A stretch of DNA of 64,000 nt from Struthio camelus. Lineage: Eukaryota > Chordata > Aves > Struthioniformes > Struthionidae. A program made the position numbers and the translations under genes. The notes under the pieces were generated by a model, which was not told the origin of the DNA, did no database searches, and was given only the letters and a program-made list of their open reading frames with translations. The stretch's first letter is position 1. Every line of letters starts with the position of its first letter. The stretch covers positions 26,193,213 through 26,257,212 of the forward strand of contig NC_090943.1 in NCBI RefSeq assembly GCF_040807025.1, written 5' to 3'. Positions 52,869-64,000 of the stretch are shown here, piece by piece.

Positions 52869-53790
52869 GGGGCTGACAGTCAGCTCTCCTGCAGAAGGTG
52901 TGCTGTTGATGAGTTGCGTTGCCAAGTAAAGGAGTTATGGGAGGAGGTAAGCAGGCTGCGTAGCATCCAAAAAGACAAGTGAGAGAGAGATAGGATATTC
53001 TTAGAGACCCTACAGCTTCAGGAGTCTCAACCCTCCACAGAAGTGGAGATGCAGACAGGCTCTGTGCCAGGTGAAACAGTAAGTCATAACTCTGTAGCAG
53101 AGGAAGGTGGAAACTGGTCATGCTCCCCTTGTATGAGGAGAGAGGCTCTTACTCCTCCTGAAGACTTGCACTTGATGAACAGGTTTAGTGCCCTCCAAGC
53201 TGAGGAGGAGCTGAGCATGGCTTCAAGTGAAGCAACCGAGCTGAGGGACCCTGTGGCATGCAGAAACACCCAGAAGAAGTGGCGAGTGATTGTTGTGGAT
53301 GACTCCCTGCTGCAGGGGACAGAGCCACCCATCTGCTGACTTGACCTCTTGTCTTGAGAGATTTGTTGCTGGCTGGGGGCTCGAATCTGAGACGTCAAGG
53401 AAAGACTGCCAAGGCTTGTCCATGTGTCCAACTATTATCCCCTGCTGCTCTTCCACGTGGGCACCAATGATACCAAGGGCAACTTGGAAACTATCAAACA
53501 GGATTTCAGAGCTCTGCGGACAGCAGTCAAGGCTCTGGGGGCCCCAGTCATTTTCTCCTCCATCCTGCCAGTGAGGGGGAAGAATGGGAGGAGGAGTAGA
53601 TGGATTCTCCAAGTGAACAACTGGCTGCGCCACTATGTCAGCAACAGAGTTTTGGTTTCTGTGACCACAGGACCCTGTTTAAAGATTGACAACCGATTGG
53701 GAGAGATGGGATCTCCTCACTAAATGAGGCACATGCGTCTTTGCCAGTAGGCTGGCCAACCTGGAGGGCTTTCAACTAGGAAAGACAGGG
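52869..53790 (+). pseudogene. CR1 ORF1 remnant with coiled coil and SGNH/esterase-like domain
   Basis: One reading frame can be followed from about 52,870 to 53,723 through in-frame TGA codons at 52,980, 53,337, 53,355 and 53,388. The N-terminal part has a Cys-rich and Glu/Leu-rich stretch (CRRCAVDELRCQ, then KELWEEVSRLR), likely the coiled coil. The C-terminal part is the esterase-like domain known from CR1 ORF1: VIVVDDSLLQG (the GDS block, first residue changed to Asp), YYPLLLFHVGTNDTKG (the GxND block) and VIFSSILPVRG. After a frame change near 53,715, the end continues as FASRLANL. CR1 ORF1 proteins bind the element RNA; the esterase domain's role in the family is not settled. This copy cannot make the full protein. 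Confidence 0.8.
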
Positions 53791-53855
53791 AAGAGGAGAG
53801 CTAGAGAGACCATGCAGTCAGCAAAACAGGCCTCAAGTGGGGATACCTCCAGCAA

Positions 53856-56712
53856 GTGCATGCAGCCAAGGAAGTACCTACAAGACAAGACTATGGGGAA
53901 TCCTCTTGCACCCTTTCTGGTAAATCAGCATGCTCAAATACCTCTTGGAAGTGCCTGTACACCAGTGTATGCAGCATGGGGAATAAACAGGAAGAATCAG
54001 AGATCTGTATGTGGTTGCAGGGCTATGATCTCATTGGAGTTACAGACACATGGTGGGATAGTTCTCATGACTGGAATGCTGCCATGGATGGCTACATGCT
54101 TTTTAGGAAGGACAGGCCAGAAAGGCAAGGTGGTGGAGTTGCCCTTTATGTGAGAGAGCATCTGGAATGTATGGAGATCAGTGTAGGGGCGGATGATGAG
54201 CAGGTCAAGAGCTTACGGGTAAGGATTAAAGGGCAGACTAACATGGGTGACACTGCTGTGGGTGTTTGCTACAGGCCACCTGACCAGGAAGTAGATGAGG
54301 CCTTCTACAGACAGCTGGAAGTAGCCGCACGATCACAGGCCCTGGTTCTCATGGGGGACTTCAACCACCCTGACATCTGCTGGGAAGAGAGCACAGCTAG
54401 GCACAAACAGTCGAGGAGATTCCTGCAGAGCACTGAGGATAACTTCTTGACACAGGTGGTGGAGAAGCCAACAAGGAGAGGGATGCTGCTAGACCTTGTA
54501 CTAACAAACAAAGAAGGACTGGTTGGAGATGTGAAGGCTGAGGGCAGCCTTGGCTGCAGTGACTGTGAGATGGTGGAGTTCAGGATCCTGCAAGGAGGAA
54601 GCAGGGCAAAAAGTAGGATCACAAGCCCGAACTTCAGGAGAGCTAACTTTGGCCTCTTCAGGGACCTACTTGGAGGAATCCCATGGGGTCCGGCCCTAGA
54701 AGGAAGAGGGGTCCAGGAGAGCTGGTTAATATTCAAGGATCACTTCCTCCAGGCTCAAGACGGGTGCCTCCCTCTGAGTAAGAAGTCCAGCAAAGCAGGC
54801 AGGAGACCTGCATGGATGAGCAAGGAGCTCCTGATAAAACTCCAACAGAAGAAGGAAGTGTACAGCAGGTGGAAAAGGGGACAGGCCACTTGGGAGGAAT
54901 ATAGGGACGTTGTCAGAGCGTGCAGGGATGGGACAAGGAAGGCTAAGACCCATTTGGAATTAAATCTGGCAAGAGATGTCAGGGACAACAAGAAGGGCTT
55001 CTTCAAATGCATCAGTAGCAAAAGAAAAACCAGGGAAAATGTGGGCCCGCTGCTGAAAGGGGCGGGTGCCCTGGTAACGAAGGATACAGAGAAGGCAGAG
55101 TTGCTGAATGCCTTCTTTGCTTCCGTCTTCACTGCTAAGGCCAGCCCTCAGGAATCCAAGGCTCTGGGGACAAGAGAGGAAGTGTGGAGAAAGGAAGACT
55201 CTCCCTTGGTGGAGGAGGATCGGGTTAGAGATCATTTGTGCAAACCTGACATCCACAAGTCCATGGGCCCCGATGGGATGCAGCCACGAGTGCTGAGGGA
55301 GCTGGCGGATGTTATCGCTAGGCCACTCTCCATCATCTTTGAAAGGACATGGAGGACAGGAGAGGTGCCTGAGGACTGGAAGAAAGCCAGTGTCACCCCA
55401 GTCTTCAAAAAGGTCAAGGAGGAGGAGCCAGGAAACTACAGGCCTGTCAGCCTCACCTCCATCCCTGGAAAGCTGATGGAACAGCTCCTCCTGGAGATCA
55501 TCACTAAGCATCTGGAGGACAAGAAGGTGATCAGGAGTAGTCAGCATGGATTCACCAAAGGGAAATCATGCCTGACCAATCTGATAGCCTTCTCTGATGG
55601 AATGACTGGTTGGGTAGATGAAGGGAAAGCAGTGGCTGTTGTCTCCCTGGACTTCAGCAAGGCTTTTGACACTGTCTCCCATCACATGCTCCTAGGCAAG
55701 ATGAGGAAGTGTGGGTTGGATGAGTGGACAGTGAGGTGGATTGAGAACTGGCTGGATGGCCAAGCTCAGAGGGTTGTGGTCAGTGGTGCAGACTCTAGTT
55801 GGAGGTCTGTAGCTAGCGGTGTCCCCCAAGGGCCAATACTGGGTCTAGTCTTGTTCAGTGTATTCATCAATGACCTGGAGGAAGGCAGAGTGCACCCTCA
55901 GCAAATTTGCTGATGGTACTGAACTGGGGGGAGTGGCTGACACTCCAGAAGGCTGTGCTGCCATTCAGAGGGACCTGGACAGGCTGGAGAGTTGGGCGGA
56001 GAGGAACCTCCTGAAGTTCAACAAAGGCAAGTGCAGGGTCCTGCCCTAGGCAGGAAGAACCCCATGCATACACCAGTACAGGCTGGGGGCTGACCTGCTG
56101 GAAAGCAGCTCTGCAGAGAAGGACCTGGGAGTCCTGGTGGACAACAAGTTAAGCATGAGCCAGCAACGTGGCCTTGCGGCCAAGAAGGCCAATGGGATCC
56201 TGGGGTGTGTTAGGCAGAGTGTTGCCAGCAGGTGGAGGGAGGTGATCCCGCCCCTCTCCTCAGCCCTGGGGAGGCCACATCTGGAGTGCTGTGTCCAGTT
56301 CTGGGCTCCCCAGTACGAGAGAGACATGGCACTACTGGAGAGAGTCCAGCGGAGGGCTACTAAAATAATGGAGGGACTGGAGCATCTCTCCTATGAAGAA
56401 AGGCTGCGAGAGCTGGGCCTGTTCAGCCTGGAGAAGAGAAGGCTGAGAGGGGATCTGATCAATGTATACAAATATCTGAAGGGAGGGTGTCGAGAGGACA
56501 GGGCCAGACTCTTCTCCGTGGTGCCCAGAGACAGGACAAGAGGCAATGGGCACAAATGGAAACACAGGAAGCTCCATCTGAACCTGAGGAAAAACTTCTT
56601 TGCTGTGAGGGTGACTGAGCCCTGGAGCAGGTTGCCCAGAGAGGTTGTGGAGTCTCCATGCTTGGAGATATTGAGAAGCCATCTGGACACAATCCTGGAC
56701 AATGTGCTCTAG
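53856..56712 (+). pseudogene. CR1 ORF2 remnant: AP endonuclease and reverse transcriptase
   Basis: The first 685 codons are open (to 55,913). They cover the endonuclease ([35 protein letters not shown]) and most of the reverse transcriptase ([51 protein letters not shown]). A one-base insertion near 55,880-55,889 shifts the frame. The frame then continues from the FADG block to a TAG at 56,047-56,049 within a cluster of small indels, and from about 56,060 to 56,712 with the C-terminal blocks ([67 protein letters not shown]). Several catalytic positions are changed: Asp for Glu in the endonuclease TETWWD-type block, Cys for His in the SDH block, and Gly for the second Asp of the FADD block. 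Confidence 0.92.
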
Positions 56713-56799
56713 GTGACCCTGCTTGAGCAGGGGGGTTGGACTAGATGATCTCCAGAGGTCCCTTCCAACCTCAGCTTTCTGTGATTCTGCGATTTAAGC

Positions 56800-59700
56800 T
56801 GGTATTGCCATTGAAAGAAATAAATCCCTCTTCTTCCCCAGGATATTAGTCCTGTCCCCGCAATTCCTCCTCTGCTCTGCCAGCATGAGACTTTGCTCAA
56901 CTGCTCAGCAACTGAGATAAGGTAATACTGATAAAGCTGAAAAACAATTTTTCTACAGGATCAGTTCACTACAGGCCTGCAGAAATGTTTGTGTTCATAT
57001 AGCACAGTGTGTGTTGGATACAAGAACAATCATTCAGGGAGAGGGAAGCACAAAATACTTTTTGTGTGGACAGTGCTGACCTAAGCATACCTCAAACCAT
57101 GACCTGAAGATATATTTGTGCTCCAGCTAGGCAGAAAACTAAACAACTTTGTTGAGAAATGTGTTGCTGGAGGCAAAGGCCTTGTATCAGAGCATATATC
57201 CATAAGCCCAACACAGCAAGAAAAACAAAACAAAACGAAGAGTGACATTCTAATCATTTACTTGAATTATCAGCTGAATTATTTACTCACATTATACCCA
57301 GGCAGGCTGGGTAAATTCACCGAGGGTGATGAGGTAATACCGTCATTAAGGGCATCAGCTGAACACACAAAGACTTTGTAACTGATATTTCACCTTTTAG
57401 ATTGTTACCACTGTTAATAATGAAAAATAAACCAGCTAAAAACAGTCAAGACACCATCAGCCAAATCAGTTCTGTGTTTGGCTACCCAGTAAAAGACTCT
57501 TTCAGCTGCTCTGTCACAAGGGAGGAGGTGGACTGGAGATGGGGGAAAGGGGCCCTGGTGAGAGCTGCTGCTGAAAATGCGTATGTGGAACCCCATGTTC
57601 AAAACCCCAGGCAGAGTTTGCAGAGGTGATGGAAAAGTCCTTATTATCACTTGAAGTGAACACAGAACTATGGCAGAAAAAAGCAAAATCTGTTTCAGTT
57701 CTGATTTTTTTTTTGTTTACAATTTTATATACCCTCTTAATACACACTACTCATTCCAAAGCCATTTTTTTGGTAGGAGATCACTTTTTCATGTCTCTGT
57801 ACTCCATTTCCTGTGAATTTATGTCAGCTGAGGGAGTAGTTACCTAATTAAGAAAAAAGGTGATTCATTATTATAGGCATAGCTATTGTGAGAGAATGAC
57901 AGTAGCGGTTCATAAATTATATTAATGTTTTTTGTCCCCCAAAGGAATAACAAAGCTAGATCAGAAAAGATAGAGGTAATCACACTTCCAAAGAGCTCTC
58001 ATCAAATTCTTTTAATTTCCACCTCTCCCATAACTCTTTGCTCCAGCTAAAAGATACTTCCTTTAGAATTACCATGCTAGAAGCAACTTAGTGAAAAATC
58101 ACAAGCTATGGCTTGGAATTTGAGCTGTTTTATAAGAAGTCATTCTTCACGGCATACATAAAACTATCTGAAACTAACATAAAAAAACAGCTTGAGGACT
58201 TCCACTCTGCCTCAGACATAATTCTGTATATTAATCAAAATTATATGCAACACAACACAAGCTTTTGAAAACAGAAAAAAGAAAGAAAGAATGAAAATAG
58301 CTATACAAAGTAACACCAAGTGGTGCTTTTAGCTTAGTACCTTGCCTGAAATGGCGGTTAGCAACAGATGCCTAAGAATGTCAGAGTAAGGCAAACATAT
58401 AGTGCCTCTTCCTTGGCATTCACACACAGCTTCTGGCAGTATTGGTCATGGACCTTCTAAACCAGAGGTGATTATCTTGGTATTTAATAACTGTCGATAC
58501 ACCTATTCATGGAAGAAAAGTCCAGTCTTTTTGGAGTAATGTACACTTTTAGTGCCCTTAACGTCCAAAGACAGAGTTTTACAACTTCGTTATTTGAAGT
58601 GCTTTGGTGTTCAAATGCCCTTGAGTGCTAGGCCATTGCGCTCACTGTCCTTCAGGTTGTGTATTAGAAAAGAGAATCATTTCTTGTTGACCCTTTCTGT
58701 ATCACTCATGATTTTACAGGTCTCTGCTGCATGCCTCCTTAACTCTGGTCTATTGGATTGTTCCTATTTACATAAGCAGTTTCATATCTTTGGCTGTCTT
58801 TGTCACTCCTCTCTGTGTTTCTGCTATTCCAAGAGCACGTTCCAAATGATTCAAGAATGTGGAAACAAGAAAAAAAGAAGTGATTCAGAACATAAATATA
58901 TGTGGACTTTAGTGCATTGCAAAACCTGGTAAAGTACAGAATTCCGTTCCAGCTGAAGAAGGCTGAAGACCTCCTGAATCAGCATTGCTGTATGTTAAAC
59001 CCAGGTAACAACATCTTGGTTTCCATACGGTCCCTACACCCACACTTTGGTTTTGGTTTTCTAACACTCCCCACTCCATGAAGACAGAAAAGAGGAAACT
59101 TGAATGCTGCTGGCAAAAACCCAAAGATGAGATAGGTAAAATGAAATGGAAATAGCTTTCTAGTTCATAGGTTGAAACTGCATTTAAGGCAAGGGCATCT
59201 TCAAATCAGCCCCCACTGAAAGTGCTAAGTCCCTCCCAAAGCCATCGTGGCACTAAATAGTACTTTGACAGCTTTGAAGGCCAACAACCCACCTTAGAAT
59301 GAAGCAACAGGCTCAGATTTGTTTTCTTCAATTTCAGGCACTGGCCTGAGCTACCCAAGTTACAAGCAGTTATCCTAATTCCCTCTGAACTGCTTTCTGG
59401 AGCTGCTCATCTATTACCATGGAGGATTTTAGGGAGATTAAGTTCCTTAGTAAGGTGAACCAGTTGTCTAAAGTTATATAGGATGGCAAGGTCAAGCCCT
59501 GTGAGGAACAGGCATCTCATTCCTCCTTAACGCTCAACTGCATTTGTGAAAGCATCTCAAAAGCTAAGATCTGTTCTCCTTACACTCACCCACAAACCAA
59601 TTGCAAAACTATACTCTCGAGGTCCAATACATTCACTGATGAAGAAGTGTCAATAGTAATGACATCACAGAACTAATGAAAGTGTTTGAAATGCTGCCTT

Positions 59701-60400
59701 GTTTGTGAAAGAGGGTCACAAGCAACTGATGTTATTGCTGACTCAGTCAGTACCACATAAGAGGGAGCTTTTGCTTCCTCCTTGAAATAGAGCCTTTCAG
59801 CCCCCCTAAAACTCTGTGCTGGGTACACGAGCTCTGATTACCTCCCGCCCAGTATCAAACTTCCCTTTACTGAGCAAGATTGCAGAGAAGCTGACAAAAT
59901 TCAGCTACAGGATCATCTCATTAAGGCAAAGTTGGCTGCCAAAGCAAAGCAGGACACATCACCCTGTTGGCCATTAAGGGCTTCATTCAATTGCCTAGTT
60001 GCCACAGTTGTCTAGTGCTACCGAGATGCCGTAAGTTTCCTGCTTGTCCTGCTTTTCTTCATACTGGACACTGGACTGCAATGACTCATTAATCTCTTAA
60101 AGTGGGAAGGTCATGACAAATTTTCTTGTTTGTCTCAGTCTCCTTATTCCCCTCTCTGGTCAGCCTCAACGTGGCGATACCATTGATCTCAGTGGGCTTT
60201 AGCAGCTTGCTGGTCATCTTTGCAGCTAAGCAGCCTGAGGAAGCAGGAGATCAGAGCAAGGGGTCCTTATAGTCTCCTTGCCCCCCACAGCGGCTCGAAG
60301 AGTTTACACAACGAAGGAAGGAAAAAAAAGAGGGTTAAACCAAAATAATTGCAAACCTTGAGGGGGAGAAGAAAGAGCTGGCAAATCTCAGATACAAGCC
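56800..60400. other. Intergenic region, nothing recognised
   Basis: AT-leaning non-coding sequence between the CR1 element and the third CpG island. Short reading frames only, without domain or splice support. Confidence 0.55.
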
Positions 60401-60559
60401 TACAAAGGACTATGAATAACTAATTCATTTGCAGAGGAGAAAAAGGATGGCAGAGGTGATGACTGCTGCCACGTACTACGCATCAGCTCTCTGCTTCAAG
60501 GGAACGGCTTGGCTGCCTGCATGCATGCCAGAGGGCCCTGGCGCACCAAGCACACGCCA

Positions 60560-61400
60560 GACGCACCCCAGGAGCTCGTGGAGGGGGAACCGCTCCCCTC
60601 CAGGCGCCTGCGAGGCAACCCCGGCCTGTGAAGCGGATGCCTCCGCCACCCCGGGCCCCTCGGCCGCCGCCGCCATCCCCGCCCGCCCTCGGCCCTGTCA
60701 GGCCACCGCGAAGCGCGCTGCTTCCCCCTCCCCCGCCCCGCCCGCGGCCGTTCGCGCCTGCGCGCGCCGGCGCTTCCTGACGCGCGCGCGCGCGCGCGGG
60801 GGGCTGTGGCCGCTGAGGCGAGGGCGGCTATCGCCATGGAGGCGCTGCGGCTGTGGCTGTGGCTGCTGGGCTTGGCGCTGGTGAGGGGCCGCGCCGGGGC
60901 GGGGCTGGCCCAGCTCGCCGGCACGGCCTCGCCAGCACCGGCGCAGGGTAAGGAGAGGCGGGGAGCTGGCGGGGTCGCCGCCCGCGGCTCGGCCTGGGGG
61001 GCAGTCGCGGGGCAGCGCGCAGCCCTCGCTGGCCGGCCTCCCGCCCTCCCTCCCGCCCGGCCGCCTGGCTGCGCGGGCGCGGCTGTGGGGCTGCGGGCCT
61101 CCTCCCCGCAGGGCTTCCCCGGCGCGTTGCTGCCTGCCGGGCCGGGCCGCGCTCGGGGGCGGGGGGGGGAGTCTCCCGTGTCAGCTCGCCCCGAGCCGGG
61201 CTGCGGGGGCGCAGCGGGCTCGGCCCGGGGTCTCCCCCCGCTCCTGCGTCCGGAAGCGCCTTTGGAGAGGCGACCGGGGTCGGGGTTTGCTTTAATCCTC
61301 CTCCCCTGCCTTTCGGAGCAGGCTGTCGGGTGTGGGAGCAGCGCAGCCGGTCGTGCAGCCTGCTGCTCGGCTCTCCCTTCGCCACAGGTGTGACGAAGCA
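60560..61400 (+). promoter_or_regulatory. CpG island: promoter of the gene starting at 60,836
   Basis: Strongly GC- and CpG-rich stretch. A perfect (CG)9 run lies at 60,781-60,798, only 38 bp before the start codon, and GCCTGCGCGC (about 60,756-60,765) resembles a half NRF1 site. The island extends well into the first intron. Long reading frames on the - strand here are GC artefacts; divergent transcription is possible but not shown. Confidence 0.75.
60836..60947 (+). CDS. First coding exon of an unidentified signal-peptide protein (partial)
   Basis: ATG at 60,836 in a strong Kozak context (TCGCCATGG). It encodes 37 codons plus one base: MEALRLWLWLLGLALV, a classical hydrophobic signal-peptide core, then RGRAGAGLAQLAGTASPAPAQ. 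The exon ends at a GCAGG/GTAAGG donor (60,948). An alternative donor, CTG/GTGAGG near 60,881, would cut inside the signal peptide. The product should enter the secretory pathway as a secreted or type I membrane protein. In mammals the interval after CLDN12 holds PTTG1IP2 and CDK14. The exon does not fit the CDK14 N-terminus as I know it. PTTG1IP2, a small single-pass protein with a signal peptide, is a positional guess only. The rest of the gene is probably right of the window, because I found no convincing second exon. Confidence 0.55.
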
Positions 61401-64000
61401 GGTGGCCTCCCTCAAAGACGGTGTCTTCAAGCTTCCGACTCAATAAGAGGATGGCAGGCGCTAGGATTTGTGTTGCTGGTCAGTGTGTGCGGCAGTGGAG
61501 TTTTCAGGAGTTTTGCTGCAAGGAAACTATCACCTGTGTCTTTTCTCTCCCTGTTGGTAAAGAGAAATTTGGCTTGGAATGAGGAGCCAGCTCAGATGCC
61601 CTTGCCATCTTGTTTGCATCATTTACATCCTAGGAGCTCGTGGAAAGCAGTTGATAACGCTCTCCCTCCGATTTGGTTGCTGTTAACCCATGTGACTAGT
61701 AAGGTTAGTTTTCATTCATTTAGGGTCTCTCAAGTGGATCTTGTCAGGTTTTCAGAGTCCAATTTGAGGAGTTCCCTTTGTTTTACGAAATGGTCTAAAC
61801 TTGAAAAGGAAGTGTCCAATTTTATGAGACAACTGACTTGAGACAGAAGATGAACTATCCGTGCTGCTCAGCTGTTAGAGAGGAAAGAACAAAAGGCAGA
61901 CCTCCTAATAACTAGGCTAATCAGTTTCTAATGGTGCTCAGAAACACAAGCCAAACTAAAGATATTGATTTGAGGAGAAACTTGGGTGGGTGAAAGTAGT
62001 GGAGTTGCTTAACCAAATATTTTTATTGCTTAATTTAGGAGTTTGCTCGTTACAGAAAGTTGGTTGTTGATACAGAGAAGGATCATGATATTAAATAGAA
62101 AGATGTGGGTGACGTTGAAGGACTAAATAATAGAAATAGATTAAGCTGAGTAGTAAAAGGAGGTTATATCACAGGACTGGTATTCTAACTTTCTTATAAT
62201 CTGAGAGCTGAACAGTTGGAAAAAAGTAGGGAGATACACCTATGAGTTGCCAAAGTGATGCTCTTGTGAAAAGAAAGTTTTATTGCTACTGTGTAAGATT
62301 GCAGAACGTTGCATGGCATACCGTTAAATATTCTGTATGTTCAACAAAGTTGGACTGCCACAAAGTAGAGCTACAACAGTGGTATATTTCTGTGTTTGAG
62401 AAAAGACCTAGAAGAGTGTGGCTTATTTACTGGAGCAAAACAAAGGCTGAGGGGGAATAAGAGTACTTTCTCTAAGTGTACCAGTAGGAGGGAAGAACTG
62501 CTTAAGCTAAAGAACAATGTTATGTTGAGAATGTGGGCAGAGAACAAATTAATATAAATTAGCTCTAGATATACTTAGTGTAGGAGTTGAAAGGTTCCTG
62601 ACTATTTGAGTGGTCATGTTCTGTATGGTGTTTTTTTTAAGTAGAACAGTAAGACCAAATTAGAAATATCACTAATCTTAGGGTTGAATGGCAGTCTTTG
62701 GGGTACGCTGACTGAGATGATGTTTTAGAGCCCGATCTTCCTGAAAAACCGCTGTATAGGCTACGTTCATGCCCAAAAACATTTGCAGAAGGAGAAAGCT
62801 GTTTTTTAAACGAAATAGAGTTTTATTGTCCATGCAATTCTATTTTAACTGTATTTTGGGGAGGAACAGACTTTAATACTGCACAAATGCAGAACACTCT
62901 GGTCGATGAGTAGGTCTCCTAGAAATTGAGGTAATACAAATAATTGCTGTATAGTTAGCTTAGTAAAATTCCTGTATGGTTGGCAGAATTCTAGTGGTTA
63001 AAAAGAAGAGCATGAGCAGCAATAGCTTTTTCCTTTCTTCTTGTGAGAATATAATCTTTATACAATTACAACTGGCTCTCTGTAAGGTCTTGTACTGATA
63101 CAACTATTTTGGTGAAAATTATACCCCTTATCAAAATAATGCTCCTCCTGTTCGGTAAACCAGGCTTAGGCTTAGTGTAGATAAATGATTTTTTGTTTTA
63201 ATGCATTTTATCTGTTTTAATTAGATAGTTGAAACCGATATTGTACATTAACATATAGGAAGGGATCATCATGTTTGAAAAGTATCATTTAAAATACAAC
63301 ATGAATACAGCATAGTGGTACTATGGCTCACATTTTTTCCCTGATAAAAATAGTACTGTAACCTCTTGAAATATTAGAGGGAGACTGTCAACTGGTATCT
63401 ATCTGAATCAAAAAATGTTAAAGTTTTTTTGGTGTAATATATTGGTATCCATACTGCTATAGTAAGAGGGATTGCAGGGGCTGGGTGTTTTTCTTTTGCT
63501 ACTCAAGAAATGTTTTGTTCTATCCTCTGCTCTTGGAGAGAACACCGTAATCAGGGATACTTGTATCTCTTTGGAAGATAAGTGACCCAGGGGAATGTAC
63601 AAGTCAAAATAAAACATTTGTCTTCCAATTACTCATGGTAATGTTACGCTTTTTGCAGCACTACATGAAGATCTTTAGGCTAGTGTTAATCCAGGTCAGG
63701 GGCAGGTCTAAATCCATTCCCCCGCCCAGTCAGTTTAACAGCAAAATATAGTAAAGCACTGGTTGGTGTTCCGGTAAATTATATCAATGCTTTCTATGAG
63801 GGAAATGAGATTGATTTGAGGTATATGTTGTAATTATGTATTTTAAAATAATTTTCATTAAGAAATGTTACATGATGCTCTCGTATAATAAACCTAAAAA
63901 TAAAATTAGATTTCTATTATTTCTTGTATAATTTACACCCCAGTCTTTCAGCTACATGCTGTTATAGGTTGTCTGCTGTACTTTTGTTCGTAAGAAGGCG
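60948..64000 (+). other. Probable first intron of the gene starting at 60,836
   Basis: The GC-rich CpG island tail runs to about 61,400, then AT-rich sequence to the window edge. No clear coding exon was recognised. A possible in-phase acceptor at about 61,388 opens 18 codons before a TAA and is treated as a separate observation. Confidence 0.45.

Larger units (their letters stand above)
52630..56795 (+). mobile_element. CR1 LINE retrotransposon, near full length, inactive
   Basis: A non-LTR retrotransposon of about 4.2 kb on the + strand. ORF1 remains occupy about 52,870-53,790, ORF2 53,856-56,712, and a short 3' UTR ends with the CR1 signature: TTGGACTAGATGATCTCCAG (56,730-56,754), CCCTTCCAACCTC, and a short GTGATTCTGCGATT version of the 8-bp tail repeat. 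Most CR1 copies in birds are 5' truncated, so a copy reaching ORF1 is uncommon. The 5' boundary is not certain: sequence from about 52,630 reads like CR1 5' region, but no target duplication was found. Mutations in both ORFs make it immobile. Confidence 0.93.

Noticed and set aside
53084-56702. Numerous reading frames antisense to the CR1 element
   Set aside because: They mirror the codon bias of ORF1 and ORF2 on the other strand and do not resemble proteins.
60429-61443. A 315-codon reading frame on the - strand and others in the third CpG island
   Set aside because: Arg/Ala/Pro-rich low-complexity translation with no domain, opposite a better supported + strand start with a signal peptide.

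Overview
The window is vertebrate nuclear DNA, most likely from a bird. The evidence is split genes with GT-AG introns, three CpG islands at gene starts, short introns, few repeats, and a CR1 LINE with the avian-type 3' tail. The gene order CFAP69 - FAM237B - GTPBP10 - CLDN12 matches the conserved tetrapod block at human 7q21.13. The species cannot be told from the sequence alone. A crocodilian or turtle is not excluded, but the compact layout favours a bird.

Layout. 1-3.1 kb: the last two coding exons of CFAP69 (+ strand) and its poly(A) signals. 7.99-8.35 kb: FAM237B on the - strand, a one-exon coding region for a secreted, probably amidated peptide precursor. A possible 5' noncoding exon lies near 10.5 kb, next to a long (GT)n tract. 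10.9-20.4 kb: intergenic, with two very old CR1/L3-type LINE remnants on the - strand at about 17.0-18.3 kb. 20.4-21.2 kb: a CpG island that starts GTPBP10. Its ten coding exons run to 31,848 and join in phase into a 373-residue Obg-family GTPase. 34.4-35.1 kb: a CpG island with a pair of inverted ZNF143-like sites, the probable CLDN12 promoter. The CLDN12 coding exon is at 40,033-40,770, followed by a 3' UTR of about 3.4 kb. 45.9-46.66 kb: a CpG-rich block resembling an LTR/endogenous retroviral fragment. 52.6-56.8 kb: a nearly full-length but dead CR1 LINE with recognisable ORF1 (SGNH/esterase type) and ORF2 (endonuclease plus reverse transcriptase). 60.5-61.4 kb: a third CpG island with a strong start codon and signal peptide, the first exon of a gene that runs off the right edge and was not identified.

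The genes are separate transcription units, not an operon. CFAP69 (sperm and cilium axoneme) and FAM237B (neuropeptide-like ligand) converge. FAM237B and GTPBP10 (mitochondrial ribosome assembly) diverge. GTPBP10 and CLDN12 (four-pass claudin) run in tandem. I found no wholly new system. The items most worth a second look are the FAM237B precursor, the unidentified signal-peptide exon at 60.8 kb, the structurally complete CR1 copy, and the CpG-rich LTR-like block at 46 kb.
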